DNA of 64,000 bases, taken from contig NZ_RKIE01000003.1 of assembly GCF_003751785.1 (NCBI RefSeq), positions 496,001 through 560,000 of the forward strand. The letters run 5' to 3'. Under the pieces are notes generated by a model. The model was given only the letters and a program-made list of their open reading frames with translations, ran no database searches and was not told the DNA's origin. Made by a program: the position numbers and the translations under genes. Shown here piece by piece: positions 16,847 to 28,517 of this stretch. The stretch's first letter is position 1. Every line of letters starts with the position of its first letter. The DNA is from Frigoribacterium sp. PhB160. Lineage in GTDB: Bacteria; Actinomycetota; Actinomycetes; Actinomycetales; Microbacteriaceae.

Positions 16847-16862
16847 ATCTGATAAATTTATC
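16820..16862. promoter_or_regulatory. paired 12-bp palindromes, operator and likely promoter of the AAA ATPase gene
   Basis: GATAAATTTATC, a perfect palindrome, occurs at 16820-16831 and 16851-16862, 31 bp apart centre to centre, close to three helical turns. It stands out as AT-rich in GC-rich DNA. TAAATT (16853-16858) in the second copy could be a -10 element, which would place the transcript start at about the ATG at 16866, a leaderless mRNA. A repressor bound to both copies would block it. Confidence 0.7.
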
Positions 16863-16865
16863 GCC

Positions 16866-18104
16866 ATGCGGTCGCCCCTCTCGAACCCGTTCCAGCCCGG
16901 TTCCGACATCGTCCCCGATGTCTGGGCGGGCCGATCAGAACAGATGAGCGACTGGCGCGAGGTGCTCCGGCCTCGCCGCCGGGCCGGCCTGTACGAGACC
17001 GGGCGCACGATCCTGGGCGAGCCGGGCACCGGGAAGTCGAGCCTGGTGCGTCGCATCGCGCGCGAGGCCGCCGAGGCCGGTGACTGGGTGACCCCGCAGC
17101 TGCGGATACCGTCGGGTGCCGACCCGTTGAAGCTCGTCGCCTCGGCGGTGCTCCTGCTGGCCGATCGGGCCGGGCTCCGCGCCTCCGGGCAGCAACGGGT
17201 GCTCGCTCTCCTGGCGCGGGTGGAGCAGATCGCCGTCTCCGGTTTCTCCCTGACCCTGCGGGGCTCGGACGGCGCCGAGGGTCCTGAGCCCTTCACCGCG
17301 CTCTTCGACCTCCTCGTCGAGCTGGGCCAGGCCGCGATCGCGCAGGACGTGGTGGTCGTGATCCACGTCGACGAGGTGCAGAACATCACGGACGACGCCG
17401 CGCTCTCGCAGCTCCTCATCGCCCTCGGCGACGCCCTCTCGCACGAGGTCGACGTCGAGCTGCCGGGCGGGGGCACCGTGCCGCGGTACCTGCCGATCGC
17501 CGTCTACCTCACGGGGCTGCCCGACTTCGAGGACATGGCCGGGGCCCGGAAGGGCGCGACCTTCGCACGGCGGTTCCGCACGGTCACGCTGACCGCCCTC
17601 GAGGAGGGGGACCTCCTCGCGGCCCTGCAGCCGTTCGCCATCCAGGGGTGGGAGACCGCCGACGGGCACGGTGGCCTCGACGCCGTGCGCATGACGCCGG
17701 AGGCGGCCCGGGCGATCGTGGCCCTCTGCTGCGGCGAGCCCTTCCTCTTCCAGCTCGTCGGCCAGCGCGCCTGGAACGCCGGTACCGCACCGGTCATCAC
17801 CGAGGAGGAGGTGCTGGCAGGCTGGCGCGTGGCGGAGCGGGAGGCGTCGGCGCACGTCGAGCGCATCCTGGGTCGGCTCCCCTCGCGCGAACACGACGTG
17901 CTGGCGGCGATGGCCGCCCTGCCGTCCGCGGACCGACAGCTCACCCGCATCGCCCAGGAGATGGGCATGACGGCGACCCAGCTCGGGCCCTCCTCGCAGC
18001 GGCTCGACACGGTGCGGGGCATCATCAGCCGGGGCAGGCCCTACACCTTCCGAAACCGAGCGGTCGAGGCCTACCTGACGACGGACTGGCCTCGCGTCGA
18101 CTGA
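16866..18104 (+). CDS. AAA-family ATPase with C-terminal winged helix
   Basis: The 412 residues have a Walker A GEPGTGKS at 51-58, a Walker B VVVIHVDE at about 163-170, and a helical C-terminal part (about 340-400) that looks like a winged-helix domain (RIAQEMGMTATQLGPSSQRL). This is the layout of Orc1/Cdc6-like and STAND-related ATPases that are common but mostly uncharacterised in actinobacteria. No partner enzyme is obvious; the upstream small membrane gene is the only close neighbour. The ATG at 16866 has no ribosome-binding site nearby, so leaderless translation is likely. Confidence 0.8.
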   Translation: MRSPLSNPFQPGSDIVPDVWAGRSEQMSDWREVLRPRRRAGLYETGRTILGEPGTGKSSLVRRIAREAAEAGDWVTPQLRIPSGADPLKLVASAVLLLADRAGLRASGQQRVLALLARVEQIAVSGFSLTLRGSDGAEGPEPFTALFDLLVELGQAAIAQDVVVVIHVDEVQNITDDAALSQLLIALGDALSHEVDVELPGGGTVPRYLPIAVYLTGLPDFEDMAGARKGATFARRFRTVTLTALEEGDLLAALQPFAIQGWETADGHGGLDAVRMTPEAARAIVALCCGEPFLFQLVGQRAWNAGTAPVITEEEVLAGWRVAEREASAHVERILGRLPSREHDVLAAMAALPSADRQLTRIAQEMGMTATQLGPSSQRLDTVRGIISRGRPYTFRNRAVEAYLTTDWPRVD

Positions 18105-18138
18105 CCCGGGCGGACCCGCTGGTCACGAGTCGGGCGGG

Positions 18139-18840
18139 TCAGCTCAGCAGCCCCGACCGGTAGCCCCAGACCACGGTCTGCAGGCGGTCGCGAGTGTCGA
18201 GCTTCGTCATGACCCGGGTCAGGTGCGACTTCACGGTGCTCGTCTCGATCACGAGGCGCTCGCCGATCTCGTCGTTCGACAGGCCCTCGCCGAGCAGGCG
18301 GACGATCTCCTGCTCGCGGGGCGTCAGCACGTCGACCGGCACCCCGCCCGCCGTCGCCGCCTTGCGCCGGGTGAACTCGGCGATGACGCGTCGGGTCGTC
18401 GCCCCGTCGATGGCCGCGCGCCCCGAGGCGAGCGCGCGCACCGCGGCGACGAACTCGTCGGGCTCGGCGTCCTTGAGCACGAAGCCGCTCGCCCCGGCCT
18501 CGAGCGCCCCGAACACGTACTCGTCGAGGTCGAACGTCGTCGCGACGAGCACGGCAGGGCCCCGACGAGCATCGCCGTCGGACCCGCCGCCCGCCTCGTC
18601 ACCGGCCCCGCGCGCCGTCAGCCCCGCGCTCGTGATCGCCCGCGTCGCCTCGATGCCGTCGCCGCCGGGCATCCGCACGTCCATGACGACGACGTCGGGC
18701 CGCGTGCGCCGCACGACCTCCACGCCCTCGCGCCCGCCGGCGGCCTCGCCGACGACCTCGATGCCGCCCGCCGTCTCGAGCACGATGCGGAACCCGGCCC
18801 GCACGATCGACTGGTCGTCGACGAGCACCACGCGGATCAC
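18139..18840 (-). CDS. NarL/LuxR-family response regulator
   Basis: The 233-residue regulator has a receiver domain with acidic residues at 8-9, phosphoacceptor Asp54 (VVMDVRMPGGDG) and Lys123, then a LuxR-type helix-turn-helix at about 168-225 (LTPREQEIVRLLGEGLSNDE). An insertion of about 20 polar residues (73-94) sits between alpha3 and beta4 of the receiver domain, which is unusual. Its GTG start overlaps the kinase stop (GTGA), so the pair is co-translated. Its targets are unknown; nothing in the immediate spacing marks a promoter it controls. Confidence 0.92.
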   Translation of the reverse strand: MIRVVLVDDQSIVRAGFRIVLETAGGIEVVGEAAGGREGVEVVRRTRPDVVVMDVRMPGGDGIEATRAITSAGLTARGAGDEAGGGSDGDARRGPAVLVATTFDLDEYVFGALEAGASGFVLKDAEPDEFVAAVRALASGRAAIDGATTRRVIAEFTRRKAATAGGVPVDVLTPREQEIVRLLGEGLSNDEIGERLVIETSTVKSHLTRVMTKLDTRDRLQTVVWGYRSGLLS

Positions 18841-20210
18841 GCGGCGCCCCCCTCGGTCGGCAGCTCGAGCAGCACGCGCCAGGTGCCCGACCCGGTCGGC
18901 CCGGCCTCGAGCAGCCCGCCGACGAGCGCCGCGCGCTCGCGCATGCCGACCAGCCCGTACCCGGCGGGCGCCGAGCTGACCGGCACCGGCGGCACGTCGT
19001 TCTCGACGGTGACGGCGAAGCGGCCGGGCCGCGACGCCGTGGTCAGCAGCACGGGGGCGTCGGGAGCGTGGCGGCGGGCGTTCGCCAGCGCCTCCTGCAC
19101 GGTGCGGTAGGCGGTCACGTCGGCGAGCGGGGCCAGCACGGGCAGCTCGCCCTCGGATCGCTCGTCGACGACGGCGCCCGTGGCGCGGACCGCCGCCACC
19201 AGCTCGCCCACGTCGCGGAGCCCCGGCACCGGGGCCGTCCCGGTGGCGTCGTCGCCGGTCTCGCGCAGGATGCCGACGATCGACCGCAGCGAGTCGAGCG
19301 TCTCGCGGCCCTGCGAGCGGACGCTGCGCAGCGACTCCTTCGCGCGCTCGGGGTCGACGTCGACGAGGCGCTCGGCGGCGCCCGCCTGCACGACGAGCCC
19401 GGTGAGGTGGTGCGCCGCGATGTCGTGCAGCTCGCGGGCCATGCGGGTGCGCTCCGCCGCGACGGCCGACCGGGTCAGCGTCGCCTGGTGCTCGACCGAC
19501 TCGGTCGCGCGCAGCCGGGTCTCGCTGTCGTGCCGACGCCGCAGCGCCACCCACGACCCGACGGAGGCGCTGATGCCGTTCACGAGGACCGCCGTCGCCA
19601 CCAGCGCCAGCGCCTCGACCGCCGAGCCGAGCGGCTGCGGGCCCGCGTCGGCGCCGAGCAGCTGCTTCACGACCGCCGTCGCGCCGAGCACGGCGCCGAC
19701 GGTCTCGACGCCGACCGCGAGCAGCAGGACCCCGACGGCGGACCGCGTCGAGAGCAGCGTGCCGACGGTGTACGCGGCGACGACCGGGGCGGCCGTCCAG
19801 ATCGCCAGGCCGCTGGGCAGCACGGCGAGCAGGCAGGCCTGCACCACGCTGATCGCCAGCAGCGTTGCGACCGGCCAGCGCCGCCGCAGGGCGAGCGGCA
19901 GGCACTGCACCACTGCGAGCACGAGCACGACCGTGGTCTGCGCGTCGGGGATGGAGCGGAACGCCCCGTAGAACTCGCCCATGCCGACCAGTGCGCCGAG
20001 CAGCGCGACGGTGACCACCGTCCAGACCGCGGCGAGCACGACGTCGCGGCCGGACGGCGTGCGGACGCCGACGCCGGCCAGCAGCCGACGGGCCGCCGCG
20101 AAGCCCGGCCCCGTCCCCTCGTGCCGCGACGACGCAGCCGGCGCAGCCGACGCGGCCGACGCGGCCCGCGCCGACGCGGCAGGGCGGAGGGGCGCGGAGG
20201 AGTCGGTCAC
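18837..20210 (-). CDS. NarL-type sensor histidine kinase (HisKA_3)
   Basis: The 457-residue kinase has an N-terminal membrane region with about six hydrophobic segments (about residues 45-215), then the HisKA_3 dimerisation motif with the phosphoacceptor in ERTRMARELHDIAAHHLTGL, and a C-terminal HATPase domain (EALANARRHAPDAPVLL, then GYGLVGMRERAALVGG). This is the DesK/NarL-partner architecture without a large extracytoplasmic sensor. The GTG at 20210 is chosen as start because the frame before it is low-complexity; the ribosome-binding site is weak and an internal start is possible. It is encoded directly before its response regulator. Confidence 0.9.
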   Translation of the reverse strand: MTDSSAPLRPAASARAASAASAAPAASSRHEGTGPGFAAARRLLAGVGVRTPSGRDVVLAAVWTVVTVALLGALVGMGEFYGAFRSIPDAQTTVVLVLAVVQCLPLALRRRWPVATLLAISVVQACLLAVLPSGLAIWTAAPVVAAYTVGTLLSTRSAVGVLLLAVGVETVGAVLGATAVVKQLLGADAGPQPLGSAVEALALVATAVLVNGISASVGSWVALRRRHDSETRLRATESVEHQATLTRSAVAAERTRMARELHDIAAHHLTGLVVQAGAAERLVDVDPERAKESLRSVRSQGRETLDSLRSIVGILRETGDDATGTAPVPGLRDVGELVAAVRATGAVVDERSEGELPVLAPLADVTAYRTVQEALANARRHAPDAPVLLTTASRPGRFAVTVENDVPPVPVSSAPAGYGLVGMRERAALVGGLLEAGPTGSGTWRVLLELPTEGGAA

Positions 20211-20311
20211 GTCCCGAGCATGCCAGGTCCCCCCGACGTCGTCGCGACCGTCGGTCTCGCCCTGGGGACGCCGGGCCGGGCGACCGCGCCCGGGGAGGAG
20301 GGGCCCGCGCA

Positions 20312-22441
20312 TCAGAAGCTCACGCTCGGGGAGAGCAGGCGCCACGCCACCGCGAACGCGGCCAGCACGACGAGCGCCACGACGACGAGCACGCGTCCGG
20401 TCACGGACGCCCAGCCGCGGTGCTCCCGCACGGCCTGTACGGCGGCGACGGCGGCGGGCACGATCGCGACCACGCCGACGAGCTGGACGGCCTGCAGCAC
20501 GCGCAGCGACACCGCCGACACGTCCTGGAACGCCATGGCCTGCCCGGCCACGACGCCCCACCCGGCGAGGGCGAGCAGCGTCGCCGCCTGACCGATCCGT
20601 GAGAGGAGCAGCGCCCGACGGCGAGGTCCGGTCTCGCCGCGACGGGCGGCGACGAGGTCGCGGCGACCCGTGCGGCGGCCGAGGCCGACGAGGGCGGCGG
20701 TCGGCCACGCGACCACCGAGACGAGCAGCACGACGACGGCCGCGATCACCGACGGCAGGGCGACCGAGGCGACCTGCCAGGGCTGCGCCCGCAGCATCGT
20801 GAAGGAGGCGCCCCACGAGACCGCCGAGACGGTCGCGTCCGGCCCCTCGCCGTCGACCCGCGAGGCGAGCAGGGCGTCGCCGCCCACCTCGCGCCACAGG
20901 TGGTCGTCGACCAGCTCGTAGACGCCGGTGGTGACGCCGAGCGGCTTCGGGGTGACGGCGATGGTGCCGTCCGTGCGCGGGACGATGGTCGTCTGCCCGC
21001 TCAGCGCGAGGAGCGCGCCGGGGTTCGTGACCGGCGAGCGGGAGGAGGTGTAGACGCCGGCCATCGCGGCGGCCGCGGCGGCGCCGTCGGGGCGATCCGC
21101 GCCTCCTGACGAGTCGTCGGACGTGGCGTCGGCACCGGCGTCGTCCCGCAGGTACCGGTCGGCGAAGCCCTGCAGCACCGCGGTGCGCAGCTCGAGGGTG
21201 TCGGTCGCGGCGCGTCCCGAGCCGTTGAACGACACGAAGATGCCCGCGTCGGCGTCGGGGAACATCCGCATCGCGCTGTGGAAGACCTGCGTGTCGCCGT
21301 CGTGGCCGAAGGCCGCGAGGTCGGGGGTGCTGTCGTCGAAGAAGCCGAGGTCCATGCGCTGGCCGACGGCGAGGGTGCCGAGCTGGTCGGCGCCGAGCGC
21401 GGGCCGGTGCATCTCGGCGAGGGTCGCCGGCTCGAGCAGCGCCTGGTCGTCGGGCAGGTCGCCGAGGTGGGCGAGCATGAAGCGCGCCATGTCGGTCGCC
21501 GTCGCCGACATCGCGCCGGCCGGGGCCGCGTTGACGACCTCGGTCGGCACGGACGGCTTCGAGTCGTCGGGGTAGCCGGTCGCGAGGCGCGCGTCGAGGT
21601 CGTCGGGCAGCGGCTGCGCGAACGACGACGAGGTCATGCCGGCGCGGTCGAAGACCTCCTCTTGCAGGAGCTCGGCGAACGGCTCGCCGCTCACCCGCTC
21701 GGCGACGTAGCCCGCGAGCGTGGCGCCGTAGTTCGAGTAGGCGGGCGTCGTGCCGGGCGCGTAGACCTGCGCGGGCGGGGCGGTCGTCACGGCCTCGCGC
21801 AGCGTCCGCTCGCTGCCGGGGGTGCCGATGAGGCCGGCGATGACCTCCTCGAACCCGGCGGTGTGGGTGAGCAGGTGGCGGAGCGTGATCGCGCCCTTCG
21901 GGGTGTCGAGGTCGAAGTCGAGGTACTGCTGCACGTCGGCGTCGAGGTCGAGCTCGCCCGCCTCGACGAGCTGCATGATCGCCGTCGCCGAGACGACCTT
22001 CGACACCGAGCCGATGCGGAAGAGCGTGTCGTCGGGGTCGACCGCCCGTGCCGGAGAGTCCTCGGTGCCGGTGCCGGTGTCGGCGAGCCCGTAGCCGCGG
22101 GCGGTGAGCAGCTGGCCGTCGGCGACGACCGAGACCGTCGCGCCGGGGATGCCCGTCGTCGGCAGCGCCGAACCGACGGCGCCGTCGAGCCAGGCGTCGA
22201 CGTCGTCCTTGGTCAGGTCGCGTCCGCCGGGCTGGCGGTGGGGGCCGGCCGGAGGCGCGGGCTCGGCAGCCGCGCCGGTCGCGTCCGGCGCGGTGCCGGT
22301 CGCGCTCGCGGCGGCACCGGTCGAGCAGGCGGCGAGCGGCACGGCGAGGGCGACGACGGCCGCGGCGGCGGCGAGGCGGGGAAGGAGGCGGCGGGCGCGG
22401 GGCCGCGTCGCCGGGGGGATGGTCGGAGGTGTCGATGTCAT
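20312..22441 (-). CDS. lipoprotein serine hydrolase, beta-lactamase/class C fold, with C-terminal membrane helices
   Basis: The 709-residue protein has a lipoprotein signal ending at Cys39 (VPLAAC), a serine beta-lactamase-like domain at about 75-440, and four hydrophobic segments in the last 200 residues. The catalytic motifs are visible: Ser145-x-x-Lys148 (IGSVSK), Tyr235-Ser-Asn237 (YSN), and a late HDG in place of the KTG box. Such proteins act as D-aminopeptidases, esterases or penicillin-binding-like hydrolases, and resistance to antibiotics cannot be inferred. The fusion to membrane helices occurs in other Gram-positive members. The ATG at 22441 has GGAGG only one base away, so a nearby start is possible. 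Confidence 0.85.
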   Translation of the reverse strand: MTSTPPTIPPATRPRARRLLPRLAAAAAVVALAVPLAACSTGAAASATGTAPDATGAAAEPAPPAGPHRQPGGRDLTKDDVDAWLDGAVGSALPTTGIPGATVSVVADGQLLTARGYGLADTGTGTEDSPARAVDPDDTLFRIGSVSKVVSATAIMQLVEAGELDLDADVQQYLDFDLDTPKGAITLRHLLTHTAGFEEVIAGLIGTPGSERTLREAVTTAPPAQVYAPGTTPAYSNYGATLAGYVAERVSGEPFAELLQEEVFDRAGMTSSSFAQPLPDDLDARLATGYPDDSKPSVPTEVVNAAPAGAMSATATDMARFMLAHLGDLPDDQALLEPATLAEMHRPALGADQLGTLAVGQRMDLGFFDDSTPDLAAFGHDGDTQVFHSAMRMFPDADAGIFVSFNGSGRAATDTLELRTAVLQGFADRYLRDDAGADATSDDSSGGADRPDGAAAAAAMAGVYTSSRSPVTNPGALLALSGQTTIVPRTDGTIAVTPKPLGVTTGVYELVDDHLWREVGGDALLASRVDGEGPDATVSAVSWGASFTMLRAQPWQVASVALPSVIAAVVVLLVSVVAWPTAALVGLGRRTGRRDLVAARRGETGPRRRALLLSRIGQAATLLALAGWGVVAGQAMAFQDVSAVSLRVLQAVQLVGVVAIVPAAVAAVQAVREHRGWASVTGRVLVVVALVVLAAFAVAWRLLSPSVSF

Positions 22442-22676
22442 GCCTCCACGCTCGCCGCTCGGCCGCGGCGCCACAGGGGGCGGAGGTCGGGACCTGCCTT
22501 GCGACTCAGGTCGCAGGCGGGGCGACCGGTCGTCGGGGCCGATGCCGCGCCTCCGGAGGTTCCACGACACCTGATGTGGGGATGGTTGTCTGATCGAGAT
22601 GCTTGTTCAATGAGCTAGTTGGACGAGAGCCGCACCAGGCACACCCTCGTGCCCTCGCTCTCGATCAGGAGAACCC
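22442..22676. promoter_or_regulatory. divergent spacer between hydrolase and phosphatase genes
   Basis: No gene. AT-richer DNA at about 22575-22620 (TTGTCT around 22587, TTGTTCAATGAG around 22603) may hold the promoter for the rightward phosphatase gene. The 22546-22554 stretch is a copy of the GGAGGCGCG repeat in reverse. Confidence 0.4.
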
Positions 22677-24062
22677 GTGACTTCCTCCCTCATCACCTCG
22701 GCGCCCCGCGTCGAGCCCGGCGACGACGGCGACCGCTCCGCCGCGCCCGGTCGTGCCGGCGGCGGCGCCCGAGCCGTGTTCCGTCGCTACTCGCTCTCGC
22801 CGCTCGTCAAGCAGGCGCCGTCGCTGCTGCTCGTCGTGCTCGCGATCGGCCTCTCGCTCACCGTGCCCGAGCTCGTCGTCACGAGCTACTCGGGCCTCGT
22901 CATCAGCCTCGTCGTCACGCTCATCGCGACCGTCTGGGCCGCCGTCGTCACCGCGCGCTCGGGCACCCTGGCGGCGTGGGCGATGCTCGTGCCGACCCTC
23001 GACTTCGTCGCCCTCGGGATCCTCCGTTGGTCGACCGGATCGTCGGCCTCGATCTTCACCGCGCTGCTCGTCATGCCGCTCGTCTGGTTCGCCGCGGAGG
23101 AGGGCCGTCGCCACGTCGTCTACGCGATGCTCGGCACCGCGCTCGTCATCCTCACGCCGTTCGTCGCGGGACTCGGCGCCGGCGACCGCATCACCGAGCT
23201 CACGCGTCTCTCCGTCGTGATCATCGTCTACGGGTGCCTCGCCGCCGTCATCAACGAGCTCAGCCGCCAGGCCGGCGCGCAGCTGCGGCTGTCACAGGCC
23301 CGCGAAGAGAAGGTGCAGGCCGAGATCAACGACGCCGCCGACGTGCAGCGCTCGCTGCTGCCCGGCACCGCGTTCGCGACGCCCGGCTGGTCGATGGCGG
23401 GGGCCTGCCTGCCCTCGGCGACGGTCGGCGGCGACTTCTTCGACTGGTACCCGACCGACGACGGCTTCGCGCTGACGGTCGGCGACGTGATGGGCAAGGG
23501 CGTCGGCGCCGGCCTCATCGCGGCGGCGGTCCGTGCGGCGGTGCGCAGCTCGCGTCGGGACCGCGACCCCGGGACGGCGATCGTCCGCGCTTCCGAGGGT
23601 CTGTCGTCCGACCTCGACGAGCGGGCCGTCGTCTTCACGACCCTCTTCCACGCCCGGGTGCGCGGCGACCAGCTGCTCTGGGCCGACGCCGGCCACGGCC
23701 TCACCCTCGTGATCCGCGAGGACGGCCCGAGCGAGCGCCTCGCCGCGACGAACCTGCCGCTCGGCCTCGGCATCGACGACGAGTGGCAGACCCACGCGAC
23801 GACCCTCGAGCCCGGCGACCTCGTCGTCAGCTTCAGCGACGGCGTGCTCGACCTCTTCGGCGGCGGGCTCGACACGTTCGACCGCATCACCGCGCTCGCC
23901 CAGGCCGACATGCGCCCGACGGCCGTCGTCGACGCGCTGGCGACGCTCGCCCGCGAGCAGGGCCACGACGACGACGTCACGGTGCTGGCCGTGCGCCGCG
24001 TGCCCGAGGACGGCGGCCTGCCCGCCGCCCTGCCGACGGCGTCGGGCACCTGGTCGGCCTGA
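22677..24062 (+). CDS. membrane-bound SpoIIE-type PP2C phosphatase
   Basis: The 461 residues start with about six hydrophobic helices (about 45-195), followed by a short coiled-coil linker (about 200-220) and a PP2C-type SpoIIE domain (about 215-450). The metal-binding motifs are present: GGDFFDW, GDVMGKGVGAGLIAA and GHDDDVTVLAVR. Such enzymes dephosphorylate anti-sigma-factor antagonists and so switch on an alternative sigma factor. No STAS or anti-sigma gene lies nearby, so the partner is elsewhere. The GTG at 22677 has a good ribosome-binding site (CAGGAGAACCC). Confidence 0.9.
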   Translation: MTSSLITSAPRVEPGDDGDRSAAPGRAGGGARAVFRRYSLSPLVKQAPSLLLVVLAIGLSLTVPELVVTSYSGLVISLVVTLIATVWAAVVTARSGTLAAWAMLVPTLDFVALGILRWSTGSSASIFTALLVMPLVWFAAEEGRRHVVYAMLGTALVILTPFVAGLGAGDRITELTRLSVVIIVYGCLAAVINELSRQAGAQLRLSQAREEKVQAEINDAADVQRSLLPGTAFATPGWSMAGACLPSATVGGDFFDWYPTDDGFALTVGDVMGKGVGAGLIAAAVRAAVRSSRRDRDPGTAIVRASEGLSSDLDERAVVFTTLFHARVRGDQLLWADAGHGLTLVIREDGPSERLAATNLPLGLGIDDEWQTHATTLEPGDLVVSFSDGVLDLFGGGLDTFDRITALAQADMRPTAVVDALATLAREQGHDDDVTVLAVRRVPEDGGLPAALPTASGTWSA

Positions 24063-24216
24063 GCGTCACGGTCCGCAGGCCCGCGCGAGACGCCGGGTTC
24101 TCTCGCCGTCGAACGACTCTCCTGCTGTTCCCGGGCTGAGCGGCGTATGTTCGGCGCCAACCGGGCGGTGAAGGCCGTCCGAGCCGACGGCACGGATTCG
24201 GGTCCTGGTCGTCGGG

Positions 24217-24255
24217 GGTGGGGCCGCCGCGTAGGGGTACGCGATGCCGGCCCCA
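24217..24255. terminator. bidirectional terminator-like hairpin
   Basis: GTGGGGCCG (24217-24225) pairs with CGGCCCCAC (24247-24255), with an inner CGCGTA/TACGCG helix and a GGGG loop. It lies between the convergent phosphatase and UvrA2-like genes. No T-tract was seen. Confidence 0.6.
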
Positions 24256-24337
24256 CCACTGCGTCCGGGCCCCGCGGTCACGACGCGACCGGCGTCGGCG
24301 ACCGGGCCCGCGCCTCCGGCCGGCCCCAGCCCTCGGC

Positions 24338-26968
<2,631 letters not shown>

Positions 26969-27156
26969 GCCGGTCGTCTCCCTGTCTCAGCCCCCGTCAC
27001 GGCGACCTCCCGAGCCTAGGCTCGCGCCGCTGCGCGTGGTCGGGCCGACGACGGTCAGGGAGTCGCGTCACCGGTCGTCGCGACGAGCGTCGTCCCGTGC
27101 GGAACCCGAGCGGCGCCACGGAGCAGAGTGGTGTCACGGTGACGGATCGGGGAGAC
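26969..27156. promoter_or_regulatory. divergent spacer before the UvrA2-like gene
   Basis: No gene is supported. The stretch must hold the promoters of the UvrA2-like gene and of the small gene that follows, but no clear -35/-10 pair could be chosen. Confidence 0.35.
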
Positions 27157-27456
27157 ATGACGACAGTCGAGGCCACCGTGGCCACGATCGAGGCCGAAGG
27201 GCTCGACCGGTTCCGGTACGTGATCGGTGACGGTCACGCCAACGAGATGGACGCGCTCGTCCTCACCGAACGAGACGGTGTCTGGACATCTTTCTTCACC
27301 AGTGAGCGGGCGGCCGTCATGACGACCAGCATCCGCACGTACGAGAACCTGTCGGACGCTCTGGACGACTTCTTGCACCTGATGAGGCAGCGGGCGGAGT
27401 TGGAGGTGCTCATGACCCGTGTGAGGGGCTCCAACAGCATCGCGCACGAGGAGTAA
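27157..27456 (+). CDS. unknown 99-residue soluble protein
   Basis: An acidic, soluble-looking protein with no recognised family. A central FTSERAAVMTTSIRTY segment is followed by a Leu/Asp-rich helix (LSDALDDFLHLMRQRAELEV). The ATG at 27157 has GGGGAGAC just before it; an in-frame GTG at 27139 is an alternative. The layout resembles small immunity-like or regulatory proteins, but this is only an impression. It lies at the left edge of the AT-richer region. Confidence 0.65.
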   Translation: MTTVEATVATIEAEGLDRFRYVIGDGHANEMDALVLTERDGVWTSFFTSERAAVMTTSIRTYENLSDALDDFLHLMRQRAELEVLMTRVRGSNSIAHEE

Positions 27457-27605
27457 CGGGAGTCGAAGGGCTGACGGACCCGCCTCGCGGCGGTGTCACC
27501 GTAACAATGCTGTGAGGTTCGACAGCGCACATCACCCCTGCGCGGTCTTTACTGTCTCGGTCATCGCGCGAAGAACGCATAGAGACAACGGGGCCCGCCA
27601 TCAAA

Positions 27606-27824
27606 ATGTCAACAGTCATGCATCGCCTGGCAACAGTGTTCCTGGCAATGGCATTCGTCGTCGTCGTTCTCGCCGATCGCTTGAACGAGATGGACACCGG
27701 CCCGGGGGTCAATTATGGCGCCGGTCTGATGTACCTGGTTGGTCTTGTTCTGGGCGTTGTGGGGCTTCTCATGGCTCTCGTGGCCTTGGTTGCCCACATC
27801 GCTCGGCGCCGACGCTCGAAGTAG
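27606..27824 (+). CDS. small membrane protein, two TM helices
   Basis: The 72 residues have hydrophobic helices at about 7-23 and 39-65 and a positively charged end (ARRRRSK). No family was recognised. The ATG at 27606 has no good ribosome-binding site; GGGGCCC lies 14-20 bases upstream. Codon use is less GC-biased than outside the island. The clean two-helix pattern supports a real gene, but expression is uncertain. Confidence 0.55.
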   Translation: MSTVMHRLATVFLAMAFVVVVLADRLNEMDTGPGVNYGAGLMYLVGLVLGVVGLLMALVALVAHIARRRRSK

Positions 27825-28034
27825 GTTCGTTCGAGCCGGGGGCGTCTTGCGGCGGCTGCATCACCCCTCGTGGCGATCGCGGCGCGACCACGGCCATCAG
27901 GATGTTCTCACTGCCCGTCAGGCGGTCACCTATTGCGACCAGCTGCACCGCGTCAGCTCCCAGGGGAGCTATGACTGGAATGGTGGCAGCATCGAATCAA
28001 GTCCCCGTGCCTCGACCGTCCCCGGCCACGCCTC
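27825..28034. other. non-coding stretch in the island
   Basis: No supported gene, repeat or hairpin was found. The adjoining sequence up to 28517 holds only the pseudogene described next and short frames without ribosome-binding sites. Confidence 0.4.
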
Positions 28035-28290
28035 GGGCTCCGGCTAACTTGCGCTCGACCAGAGCTCGGACCCCCGCCTCATGCTTCACCGTCCAGGCGA
28101 CGGCAGCTTTGAGAGTGTCGAACCTCCGCAGCTACAGCCGGCGGCCTCCCTCGTCGCGGCAGTGCGCGTAGACGTCGAACACGCAACGGCCCAATGAGCT
28201 GCGGGTTGTGACATATTCGAGGGCAGGCCCTGGCTTTTTGTGCACAAGCCAGAGTCTGTCTAACCCAGGGCATATCGTTCGCGCGTATGG
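28035..28290 (-). pseudogene. decayed copy of the small protein gene at 38.5 kb
   Basis: Read leftward, this stretch encodes LWLVHKKPGPALEYVTT, then VYAHCRDEGGRRL, a TAG at 28134-28132, and LRRFDTLKAAVAWTVKHEAG in the same frame. The intact gene at 38456-38743 has the same order: WQVRRVRSAPLGYVLSRP, CYAHGRDDASGRPWLRREGS and AVVWMIQHEAEQ. The in-frame stop and the lack of a clear start mark it as a pseudogene. The family is unknown to me. Confidence 0.6.
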
Positions 28291-28517
28291 AGAGGGCTCG
28301 CGTCGCTTGGCGAGGACGCGGCGCCTCGTATCGCCGGATCCCCGCACACCCACACCGGCGCGGTACGAGAATTCACCTACACGAGCTGCTCGAAGAAAAC
28401 CATCGGCGAGCTGAACCTGCAGGCATCCAAGATCACGTCGTACTTACCGCCAAAGCACTAGCAACCTGAGGGCTGAGAACACCTAGACGGCCGTGAAGGG
28501 CGGCCTGGCGTGCCACT
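28291..28517. other. non-coding stretch before the nuclease-like gene end
   Basis: Only short frames without ribosome-binding sites occur here. A 60-codon rightward frame (28287-28469) has Arg-rich content typical of chance frames. Nothing else was recognised. Confidence 0.4.
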
